Assembly (NCBI GenBank): GCA_965277895.1
Contig: CBDIDR010000001.1
Span: 1,302,001 to 1,366,000 of the forward strand
Source of the DNA: GCA-2862585 sp965277895
Lineage (GTDB): Bacteria; Bacteroidota; Bacteroidia; Flavobacteriales; UBA7312
Length of the DNA: 64,000 nt
Reading direction: 5' to 3'
Shown: positions 35,383 to 43,918 of the stretch, piece after piece
Position numbering within the stretch: position 1 is the stretch's first letter
How the letters are laid out: every line of letters starts with the position of its first letter
The notes under the pieces: model-generated
What the model saw: the letters and a program-made list of their open reading frames with translations, nothing else
Database searches by the model: none
Told to the model about the DNA's origin: nothing
Made by a program: the position numbers and the translations under genes

Positions 35383-36876
35383 TTATCTTAGTAAAACTAT
35401 ACGCCCTGTTTCTCTAAGGTTTTGCCCTTGTGCAAATTGAATTTGAATATCAAAAATGTACATACCATTTGGAGCGTAATTATTTGCAAATGTTCCATCC
35501 CATCCTTCATCTAATGAGTTGGACTCAAATATCAACTGCCCCCATCTAGAAAACACCTTTAATTTGTAAGAGTCTATGGATTCTGATTGGTTTATGGTAA
35601 TATTCCAAATATCGTTTTTAATGTCACCGTTATCAGGTGTAAAGGCTTTTGGTATATACAGAATTGGTGATTTGGAAATACAAACTTGGTTTGAAAAAAC
35701 GGTATCTTTCCTGCCTAACTCATTGACTTCATCTTCTGTTGAAATGCTATAGATACATACTTTACCAAAATCATTTTCAATGGAGATATCATAAGTAGTA
35801 TTGCTGTAAACATTTTGTAAAAACGTTCGCTGGCCATTAACATCTTTCCACATTTCTTGATGCGATGTTCCAATGAAACCGTCATAGTCGCCAGTAATTA
35901 CTGAAATACTTTCTTTATTAATACTCTGAGGGTCGAGCTTCAGGTTATGTACTATTGAAGTATCACTTAGATTACTTAAAACTGTTAAATCGTATTCTTT
36001 GCCACAAATATCTACTGGCTTCGACCTGTAAAAGTATAAATTCCTGTAGGGCAAGACTAAATCATCAACAAAAGAGTATTCATCAGAAGATAATTCTGCT
36101 TTTCCTGAATAAAACTGAAAACCATCTGATGTATACGAGCGATAAATATTTACGTGACTTAAATCTTCTGAGTTTGATAGTGAAGTAACCTTAATACTGT
36201 TTTCCGCCTCTACCGTTACTCTATTCACATAGCTAAAGGTTGGAATATCTATTTCTGTTGAAGTGAATAACACTCTATTTGATTTTGACACATAAGATGC
36301 TGTACTTGTTGCTTCTAGCCATATGGTATAGTTGCTTGAGTAGTCTACTGGCATGAAAAAAGAAGTGTCTTCTTTTGCTAAATCTATCGTTTCCTCAGTA
36401 AACACTGTTCCAGTAGTCAAGTCTTCTCTTATAATTTTTAGTTGATAGGCTTCCATCCCAACCATATTGAGGTATGGATTCCAATCTAAAAAGACTGAGG
36501 TATCACATTCTTCATGTGAATTATTAACAAAAATGGTGGAATGGGCACTGCTTCTGATACTATTGTTTCCCAAAGCATCAAATGCAACTACACTAAAGGT
36601 TTCGATTTTATTTTGTGGATTAGCATTAGTGGTGGTAAAGTTAGTATTTGTTAGCCCAAATACTGTATCAAGTGGTATCCATAAGCCTGAGATATCTTCA
36701 AAATATATGATGTAACCAACTACCTGATTAGAACTGTTTACCCAGAAAATATCTACCTGTTCACTTATTGGATCAACACTTAGCCTTGTAATCAAAGGTG
36801 GATTTGGGTCTTGAGCAAAAACTACAAAGGAGTTGCAAACAAGCAAGGTTAAAACAAAAAATCGAAAAACTTTCAT
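35383..36876 (-). CDS. T9SS type B sorting domain protein with fibronectin-like modules
   Basis: Exported surface protein of 497 residues counted from the ATG at 36876, which gives MKVFRFFVLTLLVCNSFVVFAQ as signal peptide; ATG at 36882 is an alternative. The middle has fibronectin type III-like strands (ITRLSVDPISEQVDIFW, DWNPYLNMVGMEAYQLKI). The end (LYIPKAFTPDNGDIKNDIW ... GMYIFDIQIQF) is the gliding-motility-associated C-terminal domain. Exact role unknown; probably carried to the cell surface by T9SS. It is 21 bases after the flavoenzyme gene on the same strand and upstream of nothing else in its unit. Confidence 0.87.
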   Translation of the reverse strand: MKVFRFFVLTLLVCNSFVVFAQDPNPPLITRLSVDPISEQVDIFWVNSSNQVVGYIIYFEDISGLWIPLDTVFGLTNTNFTTTNANPQNKIETFSVVAFDALGNNSIRSSAHSTIFVNNSHEECDTSVFLDWNPYLNMVGMEAYQLKIIREDLTTGTVFTEETIDLAKEDTSFFMPVDYSSNYTIWLEATSTASYVSKSNRVLFTSTEIDIPTFSYVNRVTVEAENSIKVTSLSNSEDLSHVNIYRSYTSDGFQFYSGKAELSSDEYSFVDDLVLPYRNLYFYRSKPVDICGKEYDLTVLSNLSDTSIVHNLKLDPQSINKESISVITGDYDGFIGTSHQEMWKDVNGQRTFLQNVYSNTTYDISIENDFGKVCIYSISTEDEVNELGRKDTVFSNQVCISKSPILYIPKAFTPDNGDIKNDIWNITINQSESIDSYKLKVFSRWGQLIFESNSLDEGWDGTFANNYAPNGMYIFDIQIQFAQGQNLRETGRIVLLR

Positions 36877-36897
36877 TACCATCAACTATCTATAACG

Positions 36898-37845
36898 CTA
36901 AAACTTCATTTCTGACATTTTATTTTTTGCCAAATTAAATTCTTCAATTATCTCGTGTACTATTTCGGCTGCTGGCTTTATAGTATCCATTAGTGCGGAA
37001 ACTTGTCCAATTTCTAATTCACCTTCGCGAAGGTCTCCCATAAACATCCCTTTCTTGGCTCTACCCCTACCTAATAGAGAAACAAGCTCTTCCTTGCTTG
37101 CTCCATTTTCGTAAGCTTCAATAAGCTGATTGTAAAACTTATTTTTAAGTAACCTAACAGGTGTAATTTCTTTTAACATTAGTTGGGTATCTCCTTCTTT
37201 AGAATTTAAAATGAATTCTTTAAAATTTTGATGTGCAGAAGATTCTGGAGAAGCTATAAACCTACTTCCAATTTGTACCCCATCGGCTCCTAAAGCCATA
37301 GCTGCCAACATTCCACTGCCTGTACCAATTCCTCCAGCTGCTATAAGCGGTATTGTAACGTGTTTTCTTATTAGTGGAACTAAACACATAGTCGTTGTTT
37401 CTTCTCTACCATTATGTCCTCCTGCTTCAAAGCCTTCGGCAACAATAGCGTCTACACCTGCTTCAACAGATTTTTTGGCAAATTTGACATTACTAACAAC
37501 ATGAACAACTATAATATCGTGTTTTTTAAGATGCGACGTCCACTTAGCAGGGTTTCCTGCAGAGGTAAATACAATCTTTACACCTTCCTCAATAAGTATA
37601 TTAATATGATCATCAATTTGTGGGTAAAGTAATGGTAGATTAACTGCAAAAGGCTTAGAAGTATGTAATTTACACTTCTGAATATGTTCTCTTAAAACGT
37701 CTGGATACATTGAACCCGACCCAATAATCCCTAGCCCTCCGGCATTACTTACAGACGATGCTAACCTCCAGCCAGAACACCAAATCATACCCGCTTGAAT
37801 TAGTGGATATTTTATGCCAAATAATTGAGAAATATTATTGTTCAT
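36898..37845 (-). CDS. Nitronate monooxygenase family FMN enzyme (FabK-like)
   Basis: FMN-dependent TIM-barrel flavoprotein. Motifs: IKYPLIQAGMIWCSG (FMN), GGLGIIGSG, AEGFEAGGHNGREETTT, and AAGGIGTGSGMLAAMALGADGVQIGSRF (phosphate binding), all shared by nitronate monooxygenases and the FabK enoyl-ACP reductases. 315 residues. The AGGHNG segment is common to both groups and so does not settle the reaction; length and motif order suit the NMO/2-nitropropane dioxygenase annotation. It precedes the T9SS gene by 21 bases and is divergent from glyA (43 bases between the starts). Confidence 0.85.
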   Translation of the reverse strand: MNNNISQLFGIKYPLIQAGMIWCSGWRLASSVSNAGGLGIIGSGSMYPDVLREHIQKCKLHTSKPFAVNLPLLYPQIDDHINILIEEGVKIVFTSAGNPAKWTSHLKKHDIIVVHVVSNVKFAKKSVEAGVDAIVAEGFEAGGHNGREETTTMCLVPLIRKHVTIPLIAAGGIGTGSGMLAAMALGADGVQIGSRFIASPESSAHQNFKEFILNSKEGDTQLMLKEITPVRLLKNKFYNQLIEAYENGASKEELVSLLGRGRAKKGMFMGDLREGELEIGQVSALMDTIKPAAEIVHEIIEEFNLAKNKMSEMKF

Positions 37846-37854
37846 TAACTATCT

Positions 37855-37884
37855 TTGTTCGCGTTACGAAATTAGATAATTTTT
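37855..37884 (+). promoter_or_regulatory. Probable promoter of glyA
   Basis: TTG at 37855-37857, 19 bases, TAATTTTT at 37877-37884 (one mismatch, final G to T). Only 4 bases then separate it from the ATG, so the transcript would be nearly leaderless. Confidence 0.45.
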
Positions 37885-37888
37885 ACCA

Positions 37889-39163
37889 ATGAAAAGAGAC
37901 GAAAGAATATTTGAATTAATTGAAGAAGAAAAAAACCGTCAGACACACGGAATTGAGTTGATTGCATCAGAAAACTTTGTAAGCGACCAGGTTATGGAAG
38001 CTATGGGTTCAGTATTGACTAATAAGTATGCTGAAGGCTTTCCTAAAAAACGTTATTACGGTGGCTGCGAGGTTGTTGATAAGGTTGAACAACTAGCAAT
38101 TGATAGGGTTAAAGAATTATTTGGCGTCGAGTATGCCAACGTACAGCCGCATTCTGGCTCTCAAGCAAATGCAGCAGTATTTTTAGCTGTTTTAAAACCT
38201 GGCGATAAAATCTTAGGCTTCAATTTAGCTCATGGTGGTCACCTTACTCATGGCTCTCCAGTTAACTTTTCTGGTAAAATTTACAAGACTAGCTTCTATT
38301 CAGTTAAAGAAGAAGATGGCTTAATTGATTATGATGCATTAGAACAAACTGCTATTGAAGAAAAGCCACAATTAATTATTTGTGGTGCTTCGGCTTATTC
38401 AAGAGACATTGATTACAAAAGATTTAGAGAGATTGCCGATAAAGTTGGTGCTCTTTTAATGGGTGATATATCCCACCCTTCTGGACTGATTGCAGCAGGA
38501 CATTTGAACAACCCTGCTCCATACTGCCACATACTTACCACTACAACTCACAAAACATTGAGAGGTCCTAGAGGCGGTCTGATAATGGTAGGTAAAGATT
38601 TTGAAAATCCATGGGGTTTGAAAACACCAAAGGGTGTAGTTAAAAAGATGTCCTCTTTATTGGATTCAGCAGTATTCCCTGGCACACAAGGCGGACCATT
38701 AGAGCATGTTATTGGTGCTAAAGCTGTTGCTTTTGGTGAAGCTCTGGAGCCAGAATTTAAAGAATACACACTTCAAGTCATTAAAAATGCAAAAGTTATG
38801 GCTCAGTGCTTTATCAATAAAGGCTATAAAGTAATTTCTGGTGGAACTGAAAACCACTGTATGTTATTAGACCTTAGGTCAAAAGGCATTACTGGTAAAG
38901 ATGCCGAAAACACTCTAGTTAAAGCAGATATTACTGTAAATAAAAATATGGTGCCATTTGATGATAAGTCGCCATTCGTGACCTCTGGAATGCGTGTAGG
39001 TACTCCTGCTATTACAACACGTGGCGTTAAGGAAGATACCATCCCTCAAATAGTAGACCTAATTGATGAAGTACTTATGAATATTGACAATGAAGACGTT
39101 ATTCAAGAAGTTCGCAAAAAAGTAAACGACCTAATGGGGCAATTCCCACTGTTTGCATACTAG
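37889..39163 (+). CDS. glyA: Serine hydroxymethyltransferase
   Basis: PLP enzyme making glycine and 5,10-methylene-tetrahydrofolate from serine, the main one-carbon source. Typical features: GIELIASENFVS, YYGGCEVVD, PHSGSQANAA, the PLP lysine in TTTTHKTLRGPRGG and the C-terminal GMRVGTPAITTRG. 424 residues. It connects functionally with folP (17299), not by linkage. A methyltransferase gene follows 2 bases after the stop, suggesting co-transcription. Confidence 0.97.
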   Translation: MKRDERIFELIEEEKNRQTHGIELIASENFVSDQVMEAMGSVLTNKYAEGFPKKRYYGGCEVVDKVEQLAIDRVKELFGVEYANVQPHSGSQANAAVFLAVLKPGDKILGFNLAHGGHLTHGSPVNFSGKIYKTSFYSVKEEDGLIDYDALEQTAIEEKPQLIICGASAYSRDIDYKRFREIADKVGALLMGDISHPSGLIAAGHLNNPAPYCHILTTTTHKTLRGPRGGLIMVGKDFENPWGLKTPKGVVKKMSSLLDSAVFPGTQGGPLEHVIGAKAVAFGEALEPEFKEYTLQVIKNAKVMAQCFINKGYKVISGGTENHCMLLDLRSKGITGKDAENTLVKADITVNKNMVPFDDKSPFVTSGMRVGTPAITTRGVKEDTIPQIVDLIDEVLMNIDNEDVIQEVRKKVNDLMGQFPLFAY

Positions 39164-39165
39164 AA

Positions 39166-39945
39166 ATGAGTGATTTCAGCCAACATTTCAAAAAGAATCT
39201 CCAATCTTGGGAGAATAGAACACCTGTTCATTTAGAGTCTCGATTCTACGATAATGAGAAGTTCAAATCAACTAAATACAGTCTTAATGATGTTGAACGG
39301 TCTATTTTACAAGATGTCAGTAATAAGTCCATGCTTCACTTACAATGTCATTTTGGACAAGACACTCTTTCATGGGCGAACTTAGGAGCTATAGCAACAG
39401 GAGTAGATTTTTCACCCACTGCCATTAAAGTTGCCAAAAAACTTTCTGATGAAATTAATGTTCCTTGTCGATTTCTAGAGTCAAATGTTTTAGAGCTTAA
39501 TTTAGATGAAGAGTTTGATATTGTTTTTTCTTCATACGGAGCTATTGGTTGGCTTCCTGACCTCAATAAATGGGGAGAAGTTGTTGCTAAACACCTCAAA
39601 AAAGGTGGCACTTTTTTATTAGTTGAAATTCATCCATTCGTTAGTTTGTTTGAGGGTCACGACTATTTCTTTGACAAAGACATGAATATTGAAAAAGAAA
39701 AAGGCAGTTATACTGATGGTGGAGAAAATATGAATAGTGAATTTTACTGGTGGAATCATTCCCTCACAGAAATATTTGTAGCTCTTGAATCCAACGGCTT
39801 AAAGCTACAATCTTTTGAAGAATATAACTTTACTCCATATCCTGTAAAAGGGATGGTTGAAAGAGAGCCCGGCAAATATGTTTTAGAAGATAGAAAACAA
39901 CAAAACTTACCTTATATTTTCTCTCTGAAAGCAACTAAAAAGTAA
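39166..39945 (+). CDS. Class I SAM-dependent methyltransferase
   Basis: 259-residue methyltransferase with motif I in MLHLQCHFGQDTLSWANLGA, acidic post-I residue in TGVDFSPTAI, and motif IV-like FDIVFSSYGAIGWLPD. The family (UbiE-like/Methyltransf_25) acts on unknown small substrates. It follows glyA by 2 bases and is probably expressed with it. Confidence 0.88.
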   Translation: MSDFSQHFKKNLQSWENRTPVHLESRFYDNEKFKSTKYSLNDVERSILQDVSNKSMLHLQCHFGQDTLSWANLGAIATGVDFSPTAIKVAKKLSDEINVPCRFLESNVLELNLDEEFDIVFSSYGAIGWLPDLNKWGEVVAKHLKKGGTFLLVEIHPFVSLFEGHDYFFDKDMNIEKEKGSYTDGGENMNSEFYWWNHSLTEIFVALESNGLKLQSFEEYNFTPYPVKGMVEREPGKYVLEDRKQQNLPYIFSLKATKK

Positions 39946-40003
39946 TCTTATTTGATGAATTATTATCATCAATTCCAATTCCATTAAAATAATTATAACT
40001 TAG

Positions 40004-40463
40004 ATGACTAATCATAACTCCTTATTTTATTGATGCTTTATTACAAATTATACCTGCCTTACCCGTATTAGTAACAATCTATGGTGTAATAGTTAGAAAA
40101 CGTTTTTTCTTTTTGCTTGGCTTTACTCTCTATGGACTTATAGTAGTTCCTGCTGAGCTAAATTCTTTTTTTTCAAGCAATAAACTTTCTCATTTAATTG
40201 TTGCTGCACTTTTTGGAGCACAAATCATAATCGCTTTTCCTAACAAACTGATCTATGATGGTAGTAAAGCATATAAGTTTTTTGCTATTAAAATATTCTT
40301 AGCGCTTATCATTATTAATGTTATTGGTGTATTTGTTGTTAAAAATGATCCAAATATTCCAGATGTATGTGTGTATTATCATTCACTATTTGTGATTTTC
40401 TGTTGCATAGCTGCTTTTAAAATGTTGACTAATAGAATACCCATTCAAAGTGAGAACAGTTAA
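40004..40463 (+). pseudogene. Small integral membrane protein, probable frameshift near the start
   Basis: The long reading frame ending at 40463 stays open back to 40008 with coherent membrane-protein sequence (IDALLQIIPALPVLVTIYGVIV ... LLGFTLYGLIVV) before the only formal start (TTG at 40113). The nearest ATG (40004, MTNHNSLFY) is in another frame and stops at once. Removing one T from the TTTT run at 40025-40028 joins them as MTNHNSLFIDALLQI, giving about 152 residues with four hydrophobic segments. So either the gene is frameshifted, or there is a sequencing slip, or it starts at a non-ATG codon such as ATT 40029. No family recognised; it follows the methyltransferase gene by 58 bases. 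Confidence 0.6.
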
Positions 40464-40468
40464 AACGC

Positions 40469-40499
40469 AAAAAGCCCCTACAAATGCAGGGGCTTTTTT
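40469..40499. terminator. Bidirectional intrinsic terminator
   Basis: AAAAAGCCCC TACAAATGCA GGGGCTTTTTT: strong stem with T tract on the plus strand and matching A tract for the minus-strand tRNA-Met. Confidence 0.88.
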
Positions 40500-40503
40500 A
40501 GAG

Positions 40504-40577
40504 TAGCGAGGGAGAGATTTGAACTCTCGGCCTCCGGGTTATGAATCCGACGCTCTAACCAACTGAGCTACCTCGCC
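40504..40577 (-). tRNA. tRNA-Met (anticodon CAT)
   Basis: 74 nt on the minus strand with anticodon loop TTCATAA. The acceptor is GGCGAGG/CCTCGCT, so pair 1-72 is G-U. The anticodon stem TCGGA/CCCGG has one A-C mismatch next to the loop, seen also in other Bacteroidota Met tRNAs I recall. The D stem is ordinary (GCTC/GAGC), and the initiator triple G-C stack is not complete, so elongator Met is the best call; tRNA-Ile2 (lysidine-modified CAT) cannot be excluded. CCA not encoded. Confidence 0.85.
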
Positions 40578-40590
40578 ATAGTTGGGTCGG

Positions 40591-40619
40591 CAAATATACT
40601 ATTTTTGTCAACTCTTCAA
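40591..40619 (-). promoter_or_regulatory. Promoter of tRNA-Met
   Basis: Minus-strand TTG (40617-40619), 18 bases, TATATTTG (40591-40598): exact consensus elements, 13 bases before the tRNA. Confidence 0.7.
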
Positions 40620-40636
40620 ATAGCCTTTTGGATTTT

Positions 40637-41374
40637 TTAAGACCTACCTTCTTCATTCAAAAGTTTAGTGTGTCTTTTAAGCATTCTAAGAATTAAACTT
40701 AGCAATACAGAAACAATTAGTATCTCTATTGAAAGATTTGAAATAAGCACATCATCTCCAGCAAAGTAATTTCTGAAAAAATCAACAAATACAAAACCAA
40801 TAACAGTAGCTAATACTCCCGAATACTCTCTTCTCAAAACACTAATAAAAGAAAAGGGAATGTCACTTTTCTTAAGGTTTGAAAATTTAGGTATAAAGGC
40901 TGGTAGTGTTTTTGCCCAATCTAAATAGTTCTGACCAAATTTTTGTTCTAAAAATCGCTCTTCAGCAAACATAATACGTTCGTAATATAGCCAGTACAAA
41001 AGACTAACTATAACAACGAAGTACCAATTATATGTAAAGCATACAATACCTATCCACATAAAATAATTACCTAAATAAAGCGGGTGCCTTAGCATTGAAT
41101 AAATACCTGTACTATTGAGCTGCTCAGCAACTTGTTCTTTAGTGTTCCTTCCTGATGTTCCTCTTGGGGTTGTACCAATGGTATAAGCTCTAATGATAAA
41201 GCCTAATAAGGATAATCCAACAGCTAAAAAGGTGTAGTTTTCTGCTAATAGAGGGTTTACATCCTCAGTAACATAAATGAACGGAATGGCTAAAATAAAG
41301 AGGACAATAGGAAATTGCCCTCTATATTTAAACAAGAAGTTACCTTGCTTTTCTAATTCGTTAATTAATGCCAT
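40637..41374 (-). CDS. Isoprenylcysteine/phospholipid-type methyltransferase family membrane protein
   Basis: 245 residues with about six hydrophobic helices. The RHPLYLGNYFMWIG motif, preceded by a basic IGTTPRGTSGR loop and followed by ERIMFAEERFLEQKFG, is the SAM-binding hallmark of the ICMT/PEMT-like family (also annotated NnrU/DUF1295). Likely methylates a membrane lipid or small hydrophobic molecule. Its ATG overlaps the FKBP stop by 1 base. Substrate unknown. Confidence 0.78.
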   Translation of the reverse strand: MALINELEKQGNFLFKYRGQFPIVLFILAIPFIYVTEDVNPLLAENYTFLAVGLSLLGFIIRAYTIGTTPRGTSGRNTKEQVAEQLNSTGIYSMLRHPLYLGNYFMWIGIVCFTYNWYFVVIVSLLYWLYYERIMFAEERFLEQKFGQNYLDWAKTLPAFIPKFSNLKKSDIPFSFISVLRREYSGVLATVIGFVFVDFFRNYFAGDDVLISNLSIEILIVSVLLSLILRMLKRHTKLLNEEGRS

Positions 41375-42048
41375 TAATTAATCGATAGTAGTTCTACTTC
41401 AAAAATAAGTGTCTCGTTAGGACCTATTGAACCTCCAGCACCTCTTTCACCATATGCCAGATTAGATGGTATGAATAATTTATATTTTGAGCCAACATTC
41501 ATTAATTGTAGAGCTTCTACCCAACCTTGAATTACTCCGCCAACAGGGAAGGTAGCTGGTTGTCCTCTATCTACTGAACTATCAAATACAGTACCGTCAA
41601 TTAACGTTCCGTGATAATGTACAGTTACTTCATCACTTGCAACTGGCTTAGCACCTTGACCTTCTGTTAACACTTGGTATTGAAGACCTGATGCAGTAGT
41701 AACCACACCTTCTTTGGAAGCGTTTTCATCCAAAAATGCTTGTCCCTTATTTGTTGCCTCTTGACTTTTCTTCTGACTTAATTCCATAAAATAATCCTGT
41801 ATCAAAGCATTAGCATCTTCTTCACTTATCTTTACATCGTTTTCAGAAAAAACATCGTTAAATGCTGCTGAAATAGCGGAAGATTCTATAGTTTCAAAAC
41901 CACTACTTTTTAAATTGTTAGCAACACTCACACCTAAGCTGTAACTTACAGAGTCCATTTGTGTCAATAATTCAGAGTTCGATGTATCTACATTGTTACA
42001 GGAAAATATTAGAGTAGATACTCCAAAAATAAAAACGATTTTTTTCAT
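41374..42048 (-). CDS. FKBP-type peptidyl-prolyl isomerase, lipoprotein
   Basis: Periplasmic or surface prolyl isomerase. Lipoprotein signal (FGVSTLIFSC, Cys 17). The helical N-terminal FKBP_N domain (about 25-115, DSVSYSLGVSVANNLKSSG) is followed by the FKBP domain (about 120-224) with VTVHYHGTLIDGTVFDSSVDRG, FPVGGVIQGW and LAYGERGAGG. 224 residues; resembles FkpA/Mip. It precedes the methyltransferase gene with a 1-base overlap and follows the nrnA-like gene after 15 bases. Confidence 0.93.
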   Translation of the reverse strand: MKKIVFIFGVSTLIFSCNNVDTSNSELLTQMDSVSYSLGVSVANNLKSSGFETIESSAISAAFNDVFSENDVKISEEDANALIQDYFMELSQKKSQEATNKGQAFLDENASKEGVVTTASGLQYQVLTEGQGAKPVASDEVTVHYHGTLIDGTVFDSSVDRGQPATFPVGGVIQGWVEALQLMNVGSKYKLFIPSNLAYGERGAGGSIGPNETLIFEVELLSIN

Positions 42049-42063
42049 TGAAATTGATTTTAG

Positions 42064-43059
42064 TTAGTTAATATAATTTGATATTACTTTTTTAAATGTT
42101 TGAACTGCAGTGTCCATATCAGATGATGCACCACCAGCAGCATTAATGTGTCCACCACCACCAAAATGGTCTCTTGAAAGCTGATTTACTGAAATATCGC
42201 CTTTCGATCTAAATGAGATTTTAATTATTCCATCTCTTTGCACAAAAAATGCTGCTACTCTTACACCTTTAATCGATAAAGCATAATTAACAACGCCTTC
42301 CGTATCGCCTTTTTGAAAATTGAAACGCTTTAATTCTTCTTCAGTAAGGCAGATAAACGCCGCATTAAATTCTGGTAAAACTTCTAGCTTTTCGTTTAAA
42401 CAATAGCCTAAAAGCTTTAGCCTACTAACAGAATTATTATCGTGAATCTTGTCATAAACCCAATCGTTCCTCACCCCTTTTTCTATTAGAGTAGAAACAA
42501 TCTGATGTGTTTTAGAGGTTACTGAATTAAACCTGAAATTTCCTGTATCAGTCATAATACCAGCGTATAAACACTCTGCTATGTCCTGAGTAATTAAATG
42601 GTCATCACCCAAAAGCTCTAAAAATTCAAAAATTAATTGAGCAGTTGAACATGCAGTTGTATCCGAAAAATTATACTCAAAAGTATCTGGTTGTTGATGA
42701 TGGTCTATTAAAACCTTTGGTGCTTTAGACGACTCTACAACTGGTGCATAAGTATCAATTCGACTGAGTGTGTTGAAATCTAAACAGAAAATGAGCTCTG
42801 CTTTTGCTGTGATTCGCTTGGCCTTTTCTTCATGATAGCAGTATTCTATAACATCATCATTTCCTTTCATCCACTTCAAAAAACTAGGGTAATCGTTTGG
42901 TGTGATAACTGAAACGGTATGCCCTTTTATCTGTAAATAATTTGCTAAACCCAAAGAAGAACCCATTGCATCACCATCAGGTCCTTTGTGAGTAGTTATT
43001 ACAATTCGTCTTGGAGTTGACAAAAACGATTTTAATTGATGTAATTCTTCTGCTTTCAT
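42064..43059 (-). CDS. nrnA: DHH-family phosphoesterase, NrnA-like (nanoRNase/pAp or pApA phosphatase)
   Basis: DHH/DHHA1 phosphoesterase that degrades short RNA, pAp or the linear pApA from c-di-AMP breakdown. Motifs: THKGPDGDAMGSSLG, FCLDFNTLSRID, DHHQQPD (DHH), DTGNFRF and C-terminal DHHA1 GGGHINAAG. Start chosen at ATG 43059 (MKAEELHQ); an in-frame ATG 69 bases upstream would add a hydrophobic, unrelated leader that reaches into the ndk promoter. 331 residues. Together with cdaA in this window it could form a synthesis and breakdown route for c-di-AMP, but linkage is only general. Divergent from ndk. Confidence 0.9.
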   Translation of the reverse strand: MKAEELHQLKSFLSTPRRIVITTHKGPDGDAMGSSLGLANYLQIKGHTVSVITPNDYPSFLKWMKGNDDVIEYCYHEEKAKRITAKAELIFCLDFNTLSRIDTYAPVVESSKAPKVLIDHHQQPDTFEYNFSDTTACSTAQLIFEFLELLGDDHLITQDIAECLYAGIMTDTGNFRFNSVTSKTHQIVSTLIEKGVRNDWVYDKIHDNNSVSRLKLLGYCLNEKLEVLPEFNAAFICLTEEELKRFNFQKGDTEGVVNYALSIKGVRVAAFFVQRDGIIKISFRSKGDISVNQLSRDHFGGGGHINAAGGASSDMDTAVQTFKKVISNYIN

Positions 43060-43145
43060 AAAGTTTGCTAAAATAAGAATAAAACTGAGTGTATTTAGCA
43101 AAGGATTTTTATAAATTCGCGCCAACAAATTATATGACTATACAA

Positions 43146-43565
43146 ATGGCAACTAATAGAACATTCACAATGATAAAGCCCGAAGCCGTAGAAAACGGTA
43201 ATATCGGTGCTATTTTAGAACGAATTAACGCTGCAGGTTTTAGAATTGTAGCAATGAAAAAAACACAATTATCTGCAGATTCAGCTGGTACTTTCTACGA
43301 AGTTCATAAAGAACGTCCATTCTACGGAGAATTGGTAAGCTATATGAGCTCTGGCCCTATTGTAGCTGCAATTCTTGAGAAAGATAATGCTGTAGCTGAC
43401 TTTAGAGCACTTATCGGAGCTACAGACCCAACAGAGGCTGCGGACGGAACCATCAGAAAAGAATTTGCTGAGAGCAAAGCTAAAAATGCTGTACATGGTT
43501 CTGACTCTGACGAAAACGCTGCAATTGAAGGTGATTTCTTCTTTACTGAAGAAGAGCGTTCATAA
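43146..43565 (+). CDS. ndk: Nucleoside diphosphate kinase
   Basis: Balances NTP and dNTP pools by transferring the gamma phosphate through a His. The 139-residue protein begins MATNRTFTMIKPEAV as in relatives, so I chose ATG 43146 over the ATG at 43134 and the upstream alternative. The active-site region NAVHGSDSDENA has the catalytic His. RPFYGELVSYMSSGP is also diagnostic. Divergent from nrnA-like gene; a good terminator follows. Confidence 0.96.
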   Translation: MATNRTFTMIKPEAVENGNIGAILERINAAGFRIVAMKKTQLSADSAGTFYEVHKERPFYGELVSYMSSGPIVAAILEKDNAVADFRALIGATDPTEAADGTIRKEFAESKAKNAVHGSDSDENAAIEGDFFFTEEERS

Positions 43566-43582
43566 TTTAATAAATGCATTAG

Positions 43583-43617
43583 AAAGCCCTTTTCCAATAG
43601 GATTAGGGCTTTTTTTT
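43583..43617. terminator. Bidirectional intrinsic terminator between ndk and the DUF721 gene
   Basis: AAAGCCCT ... AGGGCTTTTTTTT with a short loop; T tract runs plus-strand, and its reverse serves the convergent DUF721 gene whose stop lies inside it. Confidence 0.85.
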
Positions 43618-43918
43618 ATTTTAGAATTATATCAGTAATTATTTCTTTGCCAACGGCATCGTTTAGCTTTTTTACAAGCTCGCTCCTTTGGTAAGAAAGT
43701 TCTTGACGTAATGTTGCCGAATTAAGTCGAATATGAAGCTTTTTATTAGAAATAAACACTTCATCAGTATACTTAGCTAAAGAAGCCCCTAAAAGCTTAT
43801 CCCACTCCGTAATTATTTTAACTTCATCAAGCTTTTGTTCCCAACCGCTTTCTCTAAGAAAATCTTTAATTACATCTCCTAATGACTGTTGGTTACTCTT
43901 CCTTTTCAACGGCTCCAT
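43616..43918 (-). CDS. DUF721 (DciA-like) protein
   Basis: About 100 residues from ATG 43918 (MEPLKRKSNQQ); in-frame non-conserved codons upstream would overlap recF further. Matches DUF721/DciA: helix with DVIKDFLRESGW then EWDKLLGASLAKYTDEVFISNKKLHIRLNSATLRQELSYQR. DciA-type proteins bind the replicative helicase and help load it in bacteria lacking DnaC; this function is proven for other phyla, inferred here. It overlaps the 3' end of recF by about 26 bases, and the recF-DUF721 pair is common in Bacteroidota. Confidence 0.85.
   Translation of the reverse strand: MEPLKRKSNQQSLGDVIKDFLRESGWEQKLDEVKIITEWDKLLGASLAKYTDEVFISNKKLHIRLNSATLRQELSYQRSELVKKLNDAVGKEIITDIILK

Noticed and set aside
37889..39163. 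Riboswitch upstream of glyA (glycine or SAM)
   Set aside because: Only 43 bases separate the divergent starts and they are filled by the promoter; no aptamer-sized sequence is available.
43060..43128. N-terminal extension of the NrnA-like gene
   Set aside because: Would overlap the ndk promoter area and adds a hydrophobic leader not expected in a cytoplasmic DHH enzyme.
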